Source of the DNA: Erythrobacter sp. KY5
GTDB taxonomy: Bacteria; Pseudomonadota; Alphaproteobacteria; Sphingomonadales; Sphingomonadaceae
Direction: 5' to 3'
Assembly: GCF_003264115.1 (NCBI RefSeq)
Contig: NZ_CP021912.1
Coordinates: forward strand, 434,001 to 498,000
Length of the DNA: 64,000 nt
This document shows positions 26,953 to 34,614 of this stretch, piece after piece. The notes under the pieces are model-generated. The model saw only the letters and a program-made list of their open reading frames with translations, made no database searches and was not told the origin of the DNA. Position 1 is the stretch's first letter. Each line of letters starts with the position of its first letter. A program made the translations under genes and the position numbers.

Positions 26953-27261
26953 TCAACCGCCGCGTTGACGATCCTCGATGATGGCTGCCACGTCCTGACG
27001 GGCGCTGGCGCGTGCTTTGTCGACGCAATCGCGCACTTCTTTCGAGCGGATGAGCGTGCCGACCTGACGATCGTCAAAGCCACACACCTTGCGTGCAGCG
27101 ATCTCAACGCGCCGTTCAAGCAAGCGCTGGCCTTCGACGGTCGAGAGATCGAGACCGGCGTAGCTCACATCCATGGATTGATATTCGCCGTTTCCGGCAA
27201 GAGCGGGTGAAGCGGTGAAAGCGAGGCCCAGGGCTGCCGTCGCGATTGCAAGAGTCTTCAT
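26953..27261 (-). CDS. UrcA family protein (exported)
   Basis: This 102-residue protein has an N-terminal signal peptide (MKTLAIATAALGLAFTASPALAG, cleavage near residue 22) and a short mature region of the UrcA type with the SYAGLDLSTVEGQRLLERRV motif and two cysteines (VCGF and RDCV) that may form a disulfide. UrcA proteins are common in sphingomonads and have no known function. The gene stands alone, convergent with the response regulator. Confidence 0.88.
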   Translation of the reverse strand: MKTLAIATAALGLAFTASPALAGNGEYQSMDVSYAGLDLSTVEGQRLLERRVEIAARKVCGFDDRQVGTLIRSKEVRDCVDKARASARQDVAAIIEDRQRGG

Positions 27262-27492
27262 TTAATTTCTCCTCCTGACAAAGGGATGGAGTTCGATCAG
27301 GGGGCGATCGAACCGGGGATGCCATCCGTTTGCCGTGATTAAGGAGATACCGAGTCGGGCTCCGCAGGTCATTGAACAGTCGACCAACCCGCCCGTCATT
27401 GTCGATTGGCAGCAGGCGAACTTACGAACGTCGCAAAATTGCCGATCAACAGCATCTTCAATCCGACGGAGGTTTACGCCATATTGTAACGC

Positions 27493-27765
27493 GTGATTGC
27501 TGCGCTGATCGTGATATTCCTGCTGGGCATTGCCAACTTCGCATTGCACAGCGCTGTGCTTGAAAGCGGGCACCAGCTGCTTGGGCAAATGCCTTCATTC
27601 GTACAAGCGCTTGGAGGTCGGCTGACCTTGCTCGCTGAATTTCTTGTGCTTCTTGCTGCGATGTTGCTCGTCGCAAACGGATGGCAAGGTCTTGCTTGGG
27701 GATATGGTGCGTATAGCGCGCTCAATGCGGTATCCGCCTGGCTGATCCTCAGCGGGCGCATTTGA
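27493..27765 (+). CDS. Small multi-spanning membrane protein of unknown function
   Basis: The 90-residue protein starts with a GTG codon and is almost entirely hydrophobic, with helices at about 3-22, 41-60 and 65-85. It carries no recognised motif. It lies 47 bp before the metallophosphoesterase gene on the same strand, so it may share a transcript. The start is not supported by a clear Shine-Dalgarno, so confidence in the exact N-terminus is low. Confidence 0.6.
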   Translation: MIAALIVIFLLGIANFALHSAVLESGHQLLGQMPSFVQALGGRLTLLAEFLVLLAAMLLVANGWQGLAWGYGAYSALNAVSAWLILSGRI

Positions 27766-27812
27766 ATTAGCGGTTGCATGCCTTCGGCAATCGCGCTTGA
27801 GACTTGATCCCT

Positions 27813-28559
27813 ATGACAACCCGTCTGTTCCATGTTAGCGACGTTCATTTCGGGGTCGAAAACCGCCGAGCCCTCGATCACGTCGCGCAGGCAATCCGCG
27901 AAGAGCGACCCGATGCACTGGTTTGCACTGGAGACGTCACTCAACGCGCAAAGCATTCCGAATATGCCGCAGCTGCAGAATGGTTCGCAGGATTGGGGGT
28001 GCCTGTCGTTCTTGAGCCGGGCAACCACGACATGCCCTATTACAATCTGTTCGAGCGGTTCTCGGACCCCTACCGCCGGTTTCGCAGGCTCGACGGCAAG
28101 GTCGGCACTCAGTTCCAGAACGATGATGTCGTCCTCGTATCGTTGAAATCGACCGTGCGCGCTCAGCCGCGCTTTCCATGGTCTGACGGTATCGTGACGA
28201 AGCGATCGCTAGACCAGACGGTGCAAAGACTGCTCGAATTGAGCGACGATCCGCGTCATGTCATCGTGACTGCGCACCATCCCTTGCTCGGTCCGAAGGA
28301 GGACGCGGGTAATCCGACGATTGGCGGCAACAAGGCATTTGTGGCTCTGGCCTCTGCCGGGGCAGATGCAATCATGACAGGCCATGTCCATCGTCCGTTT
28401 GATGAAACCCGCGATATGGATGGCGCCAGCATGCGGATGATTGGAGCGGGCACTCTTTCGACCCGGCTTCGGCATGGAGCGCCGCCATCCTACCGCGTAC
28501 TTCATTGCCGCCGCGGTGAAGAGATGCAGGTTGAACTGCGCGAACTCGCAGCGATCTGA
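27813..28559 (+). CDS. Calcineurin-like metallophosphoesterase
   Basis: This 248-residue cytosolic enzyme has all metal-ligand blocks of the family: SDVHFG, near the N-terminus, CTGDVTQ, EPGNHDMPY, TAHHPLLG and MTGHVHRPF. Members hydrolyse phosphodiesters or phosphomonoesters, including cyclic nucleotides and phospholipid intermediates. The ATG at 27813 is preferred to the TTG three codons upstream. Substrate is not evident from context. Confidence 0.92.
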   Translation: MTTRLFHVSDVHFGVENRRALDHVAQAIREERPDALVCTGDVTQRAKHSEYAAAAEWFAGLGVPVVLEPGNHDMPYYNLFERFSDPYRRFRRLDGKVGTQFQNDDVVLVSLKSTVRAQPRFPWSDGIVTKRSLDQTVQRLLELSDDPRHVIVTAHHPLLGPKEDAGNPTIGGNKAFVALASAGADAIMTGHVHRPFDETRDMDGASMRMIGAGTLSTRLRHGAPPSYRVLHCRRGEEMQVELRELAAI

Positions 28560-28716
28560 TCGTAAGATGGCAGGCCGGCGATTTAACCTTTTTTAGCGGT
28601 TCGGCATTAAGACTTTGTTGGTGATAGTCGCATCAGCATCAAAGCCATGCCGTCCGATCTCATTTTCGGGGCGTTGCTTGGATGCAAGGCATGAGGGAAG
28701 ATGGGGAGGTCGTGAA

Positions 28717-28914
28717 ATGGACCTGCTGAAAGCTATGGGTTTGGGTGCGCTGATAACCTGCTGCATAGCGGTTGTCGTCGGCACGCAGGGATCGAGCGGG
28801 GGCGCGCTCGCAATTCATCAGCTCGCTGTGGCTGATTACAAGGTCTATTGGTCCTGGCCGATGTTCTTCGGTGGTACCGGGTTGTTCTGGGCGCTGATGC
28901 TTATCCAGCGGTGA
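28717..28914 (+). CDS. Small membrane protein of unknown function (65 aa)
   Basis: A GGAGG seven bases upstream marks the ATG at 28717. The product has two hydrophobic helices, about 7-27 (GLGALITCCIAVVVG) and 43-63 (WSWPMFFGGTGLFWALML). No motif is recognised. The longer reading from 28615 lacks a ribosome binding site. It lies convergent with rpsI, whose terminator follows. Confidence 0.7.
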   Translation: MDLLKAMGLGALITCCIAVVVGTQGSSGGALAIHQLAVADYKVYWSWPMFFGGTGLFWALMLIQR

Positions 28915-28930
28915 CCAAGACCGTGTGGGC

Positions 28931-28967
28931 AAAGAAAAAGGGCGGCTCTCGATGAGAGGCCGCCCTT
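28931..28967 (-). terminator. Intrinsic terminator of the rplM-rpsI operon
   Basis: AAGGGCGGC pairs with GCCGCCCTT (28939-28967), extended by TCTC/GAGA around a GAT loop. On the minus strand it is followed by TTTCTTT. This is a good rho-independent terminator for rpsI; on the plus strand only CTTCTT follows, so it may act weakly for the small membrane gene too. Confidence 0.85.
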
Positions 28968-28995
28968 CTTCGTATTCGGATATGATCGCGAGCGA

Positions 28996-29514
28996 TTAAC
29001 GCTTCGAGAACTGGAAGCTGCGACGTGCCTTCGCACGGCCGTACTTCTTACGCTCTACCACACGGCTATCGCGGGTGAGGAAGCCAGCTGCCTTGACGGT
29101 GCTGCGCAGTTCCGGCTCGTACTTGGTGAGAGCCTGGCTGATGCCGTGCTTTACCGCGCCGGCCTGGCCCGAAAGGCCGCCGCCTTTGACGGTGGCGACG
29201 ACGTCGTACTGACCTGTGCGTTCCGTAATGCCGAACGGCTGGTTGATGATCAGACGCAGGGTCGGACGTGCGAAGTATACTTCCTGATCCTTGCCATTGA
29301 CGGTGATCTTGCCGGTGCCAGGCTTGAGCCACACGCGAGCGGTGGCGTCCTTGCGGCGACCGGTCGCATAAGCGCGGCCCTGAGCGTCGAGCTCCTGCTC
29401 GCGCAGCGGCGCGGCCGGGTTCTGGGCGATCTCGGCAGCGTCCGCAGCGGGTGCGTCGCCGGCGATGTCCTTGAGATCCGACAGGTCGGACACGGTGTTG
29501 CTCTCGTCAGCCAT
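28996..29514 (-). CDS. rpsI: 30S ribosomal protein S9
   Basis: The S9 core runs from about residue 45 ([18 protein letters not shown]) to the conserved C-terminal tail RRSFQFSKR, which reaches the P-site tRNA. The first 40 residues form an acidic Asp/Ala-rich extension seen in S9 of several alphaproteobacteria. The ATG overlaps the rplM stop (TAATG), the normal rplM-rpsI coupling. Length is 172 because of the extension. Confidence 0.97.
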   Translation of the reverse strand: MADESNTVSDLSDLKDIAGDAPAADAAEIAQNPAAPLREQELDAQGRAYATGRRKDATARVWLKPGTGKITVNGKDQEVYFARPTLRLIINQPFGITERTGQYDVVATVKGGGLSGQAGAVKHGISQALTKYEPELRSTVKAAGFLTRDSRVVERKKYGRAKARRSFQFSKR

Positions 29515-29993
29515 TATGCGGTGACCTTGTTCTTGCGGTTCATCGAAGCGACGTCGAGCACAGCGGGGTTCTGCCCGTCATGCGGATGCTCGGTGCCATT
29601 GTAGAGGTGCAGCGCCTTCATCTGCGCACGGCCAAGGGGCCCGCGCGGAATCATTCGCTCGACTGCCTTTTCGAGCACACGCTCGGGGAAGCGGCCTTCC
29701 AGCACCTTGGCTGGGGTCGTTTCCTTGATGCCGCCGGGGTGGCCGGTATGCTTGTAATAGACCTTGTCGGTAGCCTTCTTGCCGGTGAACTTCACCTTGT
29801 CGGCATTGATGACGACCACGTGGTCGCCGCAATCGACATGCGGGGTGTAGGTTGGCTTGTGCTTGCCGCGCAGGTGGTTGGCGATGATCGCGGCGAGCCG
29901 GCCGACAACGAGGCCGTCGGCATCGATCAGGTGCCATTTCTTTTCGACCTCTGCCGGCTTCACCGACTGGGTCTGTTTGCTAAGCGCCTTCAT
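29514..29993 (-). CDS. rplM: 50S ribosomal protein L13
   Basis: L13 is an early-assembling large-subunit protein. Signatures are [21 protein letters not shown], split over the N-terminus, [18 protein letters not shown] and [23 protein letters not shown]. The ATG at 29993 has AAGGAC at suitable distance; an ATG at 30011 overlaps that ribosome binding site and is less likely. It is the first gene of rplM-rpsI, with a leader of more than 100 nt. Confidence 0.97.
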   Translation of the reverse strand: MKALSKQTQSVKPAEVEKKWHLIDADGLVVGRLAAIIANHLRGKHKPTYTPHVDCGDHVVVINADKVKFTGKKATDKVYYKHTGHPGGIKETTPAKVLEGRFPERVLEKAVERMIPRGPLGRAQMKALHLYNGTEHPHDGQNPAVLDVASMNRKNKVTA

Positions 29994-30119
29994 GGCTCGT
30001 TTGTCCTTCAATCAAAGGGATTGCGGTAATCTGTTCATCGCCGACTGTCGGTCGATCAATTCGACCAGGGTCCAGCGAATCGCTGACCGGGAGCTAGCCC
30101 CTGTCAGCCAGGAGGCGCG

Positions 30120-30148
30120 CATTTGTCGCCAAACAGGGCTTAAGTCAA
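30120..30148 (-). promoter_or_regulatory. Possible rplM-rpsI promoter
   Basis: On the minus strand, TTGACT (30148-30143) is a strong -35 and lies 17 bp before CAAATG (30125-30120), a poor -10. Ribosomal and rRNA promoters of alphaproteobacteria often keep the -35 and relax the -10. The transcript would have a leader of about 120 nt. Confidence 0.35.
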
Positions 30149-30226
30149 CCAAAACCGGGGGTTTCGAGGGAGGTAAAATAATACCGTAACGCGATTTATC
30201 GGCAGTTTCCGCCGTCTGCTGTCGCC

Positions 30227-30967
30227 TTACAGGCTCTCCATGCGCCACACTTCGCGCGTAATCTGCTCGCTACTGCCGATCCGGGTGGTGATGCTCCGCT
30301 CCGCGTGTGACAGCCAGCCTCCTCGTTCGTCGGCGACGCCCTCATAGCGGACCTCGAACTCTCCGGTCATGCCGTCAGGCAATTCCATCTGCCGACTTGC
30401 CTTGACCGGACCCATTTTCGGGAAGAACAGATCTTCTGGCAACCGATCGAGAAGCGCAGATCCGGCACTCTGCAGATCTGTCAGGTATCGCAGCTCCGCT
30501 TCGCTTGGCTGAGCGCGAGCCCTTCGTTTCGCAAGGATTTCTTTGGCGATCGCGATCGCTGAGGCGAGGTCCTCTTCGCTTACCCGTCCGTCTGACGCGA
30601 CAAGCATCCCGTCCTGCGACACCAGCATTGGCCACATATCGTCCGTAGAACGCGCTTCCTCCAACCGGGCAAGCTGTGCGAGCGAGGGAGGGGCATCGAC
30701 GCGCACATCAACCTGTGCCCCATTTATAGCGATGCCTTGACCCTGCCGGCCAAAACGGACCGCCCAGGTGCGATCCACACAGACCATCTGTCCATCGCGC
30801 AAGGACCGCTGGATCCGGCGCGACAGCGTCATGGTCGATGGAGGAATCGCAAGCTTCGTACTGCTGAATGCAAAGGCAGGGCTAACCGCGAATAGCGCGC
30901 CCCCGCCACCCAATGCCGCCAACGCCCTCCGGCGTGAGACTTGCTCGATCTTTGTTGTATCCGCCAC
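30227..30967 (-). CDS. Tat-type exported protein of unknown function
   Basis: The N-terminus carries SRRRALAALGGGGALFAVSPAFAF, read in two parts: a twin-arginine-like SRRRAL and a small-residue hydrophobic stretch ending in a signal peptidase site near residue 33. The mature part is about 210 residues, mixed alpha/beta, with no motif I recognise. I place the start at a GTG (30967, VADTTKIEQVSRRR); a GTG at 31000 adds 11 residues. It is an isolated gene between rplM and cutA, on the minus strand. Confidence 0.65.
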   Translation of the reverse strand: MADTTKIEQVSRRRALAALGGGGALFAVSPAFAFSSTKLAIPPSTMTLSRRIQRSLRDGQMVCVDRTWAVRFGRQGQGIAINGAQVDVRVDAPPSLAQLARLEEARSTDDMWPMLVSQDGMLVASDGRVSEEDLASAIAIAKEILAKRRARAQPSEAELRYLTDLQSAGSALLDRLPEDLFFPKMGPVKASRQMELPDGMTGEFEVRYEGVADERGGWLSHAERSITTRIGSSEQITREVWRMESL

Positions 30968-31015
30968 TTTAAGTCTGGACCCGTGTCGCGGCGCCCCCAC
31001 CTTATGGCACCATTG

Positions 31016-31354
31016 CTAGCCTAAAGTTTTTTCCCTGAGAACCTTCTCAAGCCAATGCTTTGTAGCAGGATGTGACGCGTTGCAAAGCCATCCGACAATC
31101 GCAGGTGTGTCATATGGGTGACACTCTCCCAGTCGAGCAATGAGCCGCTCAAGGCGTTGTTCCGATGTCTTGAAAAGCACCGCGACCTCCGCCTGCGTCG
31201 CGCACTGGCCCTCCCATTCGAATACGGAGGTTACGCCCGGCATGATGTTGGCGCAGGCAATCAGCTTTTCTTCCAGAAGCGTGCTTGCGACTTCTTTTGC
31301 GCTCTCAGCGTTGGGAAACGGGCACCAGGCCAAGGCGGCCTCAAACTCGCTCAT
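31016..31354 (-). CDS. cutA: Divalent-cation tolerance protein CutA
   Basis: CutA forms a trimer with a ferredoxin-like fold and is linked to copper and other divalent-cation tolerance. The 112-residue sequence shows LIACANIMPGVTSVFEWEG, EVAVLFKTSEQRLERLIARL and HPYDTPAIVGW, all family landmarks. The ATG overlaps the ctaA stop by 4 bp, so it follows ctaA in an operon. A link to copper handling for cytochrome oxidase is an inference from the pairing. Confidence 0.93.
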   Translation of the reverse strand: MSEFEAALAWCPFPNAESAKEVASTLLEEKLIACANIMPGVTSVFEWEGQCATQAEVAVLFKTSEQRLERLIARLGECHPYDTPAIVGWLCNASHPATKHWLEKVLREKTLG

Positions 31355-32442
31355 GCGAGCTGTGCGCTGACGCGCTTTTCCTGAACCCGGACGCCGTCGC
31401 TATGCATGGCCCACGCGGTCGAAGCTACAAGAAGCGCTCCGGTCAATTGGTGAGCGGCCGCCACCCAAAGCGACACCTCGGTCATGACTGTTGCGATCCC
31501 TAGTAGGATCATGACGCCGAAAGCGGTGTGGACTGCGATCGAGGCGCGGCGATCACTCTTTCGGACCCTCCGTGCCAGATAGACCAGGGCAGCAACGGCA
31601 ATCCAGGCCCACCAGCGGTGAAGGAAATGCAACAGAAACGGATCGTGCGTGAGGGTCCACAAAAAGCCCGAAGAAAAATCGAGTTCGGGAACCAGTCGCC
31701 CGTTCATCAGCGGCCAGTCATAGGCGGCGTGGCCAGCGTTCAGACCTGCAACCCATGCGCCCAGAAGAAGCTGCACGAAAAGCACGCCTGCAACCAGAGC
31801 CGCCGGCAGCGTAAGCGGAGCCGCCCCAGCACCGGGCTCACGAACGAGGCGGCGCATGTCGCGCGCTGTCCAGACCAGCAGGCCCAACAGCAAAAGCGCG
31901 GTCAGAAGATGCAGTGACAGGCGAAAATGGCTGACATCGGTCATGTCGCCGACGAGGCCCGACTGGACCATCAGCCATCCGAACAATCCCTGCAGTCCCC
32001 CCAAAGCGAGGAGCCCCACCATCCGCGGTTTGAAGCCGGCGGGTATCGCCCCCTTGACCCAGAACCAGACAAGTGGCGCAGCGTAAAGCAGGCCGACCAT
32101 GCGTGCCAGCAGGCGGTGGAACCACTCCCAGAAATATATGAATTTGAAGTCGGCCAAAGTCATGCCGGTAAGGCTGGCTTCAAGCCGGTATTCCGGCGTT
32201 GCCTTGTATTTTGCGAACTCAGCCTGCCACGCCGCGTCGTTCATCGGGGGCAGGATCCCGGTTGCAACTTGCCATTCGGTGATCGACAACCCGCTTTCAG
32301 TGAGGCGCGTGATCCCACCGACCAGCACGATCAGCACGACGACGAACGCGACCGCCTCCAGCCAACGTGCAATCGCCATAGGGCGTGCGGCTGATCCGAT
32401 CTGTCTCTTTTGCATGTGGGAGCTGTCTGCAAGGCTGGCCAT
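31351..32442 (-). CDS. ctaA: Heme A synthase CtaA (type 2)
   Basis: CtaA oxidises heme O to heme A for cytochrome c oxidase. The 363-residue protein has about eight hydrophobic helices with conserved His residues in YFWEWFHRLLARMVG, VSHFRLSLHLLTA, LLHFLHRWWAW and AAHQLTGALL, the paired His sets expected for heme binding. The ATG at 32442 gives the family-length protein; the much longer reading continuing to 32919 is antisense to the MerC-type gene and is rejected. Divergent from merC-type gene with an 86-100 bp intergenic region containing the palindrome. Confidence 0.95.
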   Translation of the reverse strand: MASLADSSHMQKRQIGSAARPMAIARWLEAVAFVVVLIVLVGGITRLTESGLSITEWQVATGILPPMNDAAWQAEFAKYKATPEYRLEASLTGMTLADFKFIYFWEWFHRLLARMVGLLYAAPLVWFWVKGAIPAGFKPRMVGLLALGGLQGLFGWLMVQSGLVGDMTDVSHFRLSLHLLTALLLLGLLVWTARDMRRLVREPGAGAAPLTLPAALVAGVLFVQLLLGAWVAGLNAGHAAYDWPLMNGRLVPELDFSSGFLWTLTHDPFLLHFLHRWWAWIAVAALVYLARRVRKSDRRASIAVHTAFGVMILLGIATVMTEVSLWVAAAHQLTGALLVASTAWAMHSDGVRVQEKRVSAQLA

Positions 32443-32528
32443 GACGCCTGCGTAAATGTGAGGGAAGAGCCACTGTGGCAAGTGCGTTCCTGAAAAAGGA
32501 TGCTGCAGATCGCGCAAGCCCTTGCGCA

Positions 32529-32545
32529 ATGTAACAACATTACAT
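32529..32545 (+). promoter_or_regulatory. Fur-family-like (possibly Zur) operator before the MerC-type gene
   Basis: ATGTAACAACATTACAT is a 17-bp palindrome with perfect 6-bp arms (ATGTAA/TTACAT). The core TGTAACA-A-CATTACA has the 7-1-7 spacing of Fur-superfamily boxes and resembles the AT-rich Zur box TGTTATA-A-TATAACA. It ends two bases before the ATG at 32548 and covers the ribosome-binding region, so a bound repressor would block expression. Confidence 0.5.
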
Positions 32546-32547
32546 AC

Positions 32548-32949
32548 ATGGCCATCACGATGATCCGGGAACCCGCCTCTGATTCTGTGGCCAACGCGAA
32601 CCGTCGGCTCGACCAGCTTGGCATCGGGCTGGCCGGCCTGTGTGCCTTGCATTGTCTCGCAACGATCGTGGTCGTGTCTGTCCTGGGAATTGGCGGGCAC
32701 TTTTTGTTGGCGCCTGAAATTCACCGCGTCGGCCTTGCTATTGCGCTCGTCGTGGCGGCCGTCGCTATCGGTTGGGGCGCTCTCAGGCATCGCCGTGCGG
32801 CACCCTTCGTGATCGCGATGATGGGCCTCACTTTCATGGGTGGAGCGCTCGCCATGCCTCACGGCGACGGCGAGATCGTCTTGACCATGATCGGAGTTGC
32901 GCTTGTCGCTTTGGGACACCTGCTCAACATCCGCTCTGCATCACGCTAA
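32548..32949 (+). CDS. MerC domain membrane protein
   Basis: This 133-residue protein has four hydrophobic helices and the CALHC cysteine pair in LGIGLAGLCALHCLATI, the MerC hallmark, plus HGDGE in the last loop. MerC proteins carry mercury or other metal ions across the inner membrane; stand-alone chromosomal copies often pair with Fur/Zur-type regulation. No Shine-Dalgarno precedes either ATG (32548 or 32560), so it may be leaderless. It is followed 39 bp later by thiS-thiG. Confidence 0.85.
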   Translation: MAITMIREPASDSVANANRRLDQLGIGLAGLCALHCLATIVVVSVLGIGGHFLLAPEIHRVGLAIALVVAAVAIGWGALRHRRAAPFVIAMMGLTFMGGALAMPHGDGEIVLTMIGVALVALGHLLNIRSASR

Positions 32950-32988
32950 GCTTGCGCCTGCGGGTTTGGCGACTATTCCATGATCGCC

Positions 32989-33981
32989 ATGACCGATACC
33001 AAATCCATAATTCTCAACGGTGACCACCGCCGGACCACCGCCGTCACCATTGCGGAGCTTGTTTGCGAGCTCGATCTTTCGCCGGAGAAGGTGGCGGTCG
33101 AGCGCAATGGCGTAATCGTGCCGCGCTCGACCCTGGGTAACGCCCAGCTCGCAGAAGGGGATACGCTTGAGATCGTGCACTTCGTTGGCGGCGGCGAAAA
33201 CTCTGCTGCAAAGAAAGACACATGGAGTGTGGCCGGTCGCACCTTCACCTCCCGCCTGATCGTGGGCACCGGCAAGTACAAGGATTTTGCGCAAAACGCC
33301 GCCGCACTTGAGGCGAGCGGGGCAGAGATCGTCACCGTCGCTGTGCGCCGGGTCAATGTCAGCGATCCCAAGGCGCCGATGCTCACCGACTACATCGACC
33401 CCTCGAAGACGACCTATCTGCCCAACACTGCCGGTTGCTTCAACGCCGAGGAGGCCATTCGCACCCTGCGCCTTGCGCGTGAGGCAGGCGGGTGGGATCT
33501 AGTGAAGCTCGAAGTTCTGGGTGAGGCGCGCACGCTGTATCCCGACATGCGCGAAACGCTGACCGCGACCGAAACGCTGGCGAAGGAAGGGTTTCTTCCG
33601 ATGGTCTACTGCGTGGACGATCCGATTGCTGCCAAACAGCTCGAAGATGCAGGTGCGGTCGCGATCATGCCACTTGGTGCTCCGATCGGTTCTGGGTTGG
33701 GGATACAGAATCAGGTCACGATCCGCCTGATTGTCGAGGGCGCAAATGTGCCCGTTCTTGTCGATGCTGGCGTCGGTACGGCGTCCGATGCGGCTGTCGG
33801 AATGGAATTGGGCTGCGACGGAATCCTGATGAACACCGCCATTGCAGAGGCAAAGGACCCCATTCGCATGGCGCGGGCGATGAAGCTTGCCGTCGAAGCG
33901 GGCCGCGAGGCCTATCTCGCCGGGCGGATGGGACGGCGCAAATATGCCGACCCCTCTAGCCCGCTTGCAGGTCTCATCTGA
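32989..33981 (+). CDS. thiG: Fused sulfur carrier ThiS and thiazole synthase ThiG
   Basis: Residues 1-69 form a ThiS ubiquitin-like domain ([24 protein letters not shown]) ending in VGGG, and from about residue 78 a complete ThiG barrel follows ([15 protein letters not shown], catalytic Lys in [31 protein letters not shown]). ThiG makes the thiazole of thiamin with sulfur delivered by the ThiS C-terminal thiocarboxylate. In the fusion that Gly-Gly is internal. The ATG at 32989 follows another ATG at 32980. No other thi gene is nearby. Confidence 0.95.
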   Translation: MTDTKSIILNGDHRRTTAVTIAELVCELDLSPEKVAVERNGVIVPRSTLGNAQLAEGDTLEIVHFVGGGENSAAKKDTWSVAGRTFTSRLIVGTGKYKDFAQNAAALEASGAEIVTVAVRRVNVSDPKAPMLTDYIDPSKTTYLPNTAGCFNAEEAIRTLRLAREAGGWDLVKLEVLGEARTLYPDMRETLTATETLAKEGFLPMVYCVDDPIAAKQLEDAGAVAIMPLGAPIGSGLGIQNQVTIRLIVEGANVPVLVDAGVGTASDAAVGMELGCDGILMNTAIAEAKDPIRMARAMKLAVEAGREAYLAGRMGRRKYADPSSPLAGLI

Positions 33982-34066
33982 CCTAAGCGCGACTTTCTGC
34001 GCCATGGTTACCGGGTATTAACCAAACTATCGGACAAACGTCTCCAGCACTTGAGGAGACGAGCCA

Positions 34067-34597
34067 GTGACCCTTGCCAAGACTTCGACCATGGCTATCG
34101 GCGAGATGCGCGAATTCGCGGCCTTTGCTGCGTGTGAGCAGCGTTACATCAAGCGCAGCCTCGATATCGGACTGGGGCGCTGCGATGCTTTCAAGTTGTG
34201 GGGCCGCACCGGGGCCGAGAACACCGCAATCCGTCGCCAGTACGTTGCTTATCAGGACCTCAAAGTGCTGCGCGACCTTGTGCCGCAGGAAGGTGCGATG
34301 AGCGAAGTGGAACGCTTTATCGGCAAGCTCGTGCGGATGACCGCCTTCGATCTATCGCAGGAGCGCCTCAACAGCTTTTCCGCTTTTCGCTTTCTTTATG
34401 AGCGCCTGCTCGGACCCGACGCGCGCCCTTACCTTCCAGCCGCCTTCTGTGCGGCAGCCGCGCTGCCGACCATCCGGCCCCAGCAGCGCAAGGTGCTTCT
34501 GCAATCGCTCAGCGAAGCTGCCGCGACAGCTCCTGGCTGGTCAGACCGCCGCCCGAGTTTCTATCCGGAATATGTCGAGGACATCGAGGCGGCCTGA
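34067..34597 (+). CDS. Conserved hypothetical protein (176 aa)
   Basis: The start is a GTG with GAGGAG eight bases upstream. The protein is helical and rich in Arg, Ala and aromatic residues, with no signal peptide, membrane helix or motif I recognise. Features such as DLGLGRCDAFKLWGRT-like segments are specific to it. It is single-copy here, between thiS-thiG and the convergent acyl-CoA ligase. An inverted GGTTA-N8-TAACC lies about 45 bp upstream. Function unknown. Confidence 0.7.
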   Translation: MTLAKTSTMAIGEMREFAAFAACEQRYIKRSLDIGLGRCDAFKLWGRTGAENTAIRRQYVAYQDLKVLRDLVPQEGAMSEVERFIGKLVRMTAFDLSQERLNSFSAFRFLYERLLGPDARPYLPAAFCAAAALPTIRPQQRKVLLQSLSEAAATAPGWSDRRPSFYPEYVEDIEAA

Positions 34598-34614
34598 GCC
34601 ACCCTGCGTCTCGA

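Noticed and set aside
32443..32919. N-terminal extension of ctaA by about 159 residues
   Set aside because: The extension is antisense to the MerC-type gene, polar and His/Asp-rich, while heme A synthases begin near the first hydrophobic helix that follows ATG 32442.
32950..32988. A thiamin (TPP) riboswitch before thiS-thiG
   Set aside because: The spacer to the MerC-type gene is 39 bp, too short for a TPP aptamer, and has no recognisable THI-box elements.
34003..34030. A CtrA box upstream of the 176-aa unknown gene
   Set aside because: The inverted GGTTA-N8-TAACC only loosely resembles TTAA-N7-TTAA; the match is too weak for a claim.
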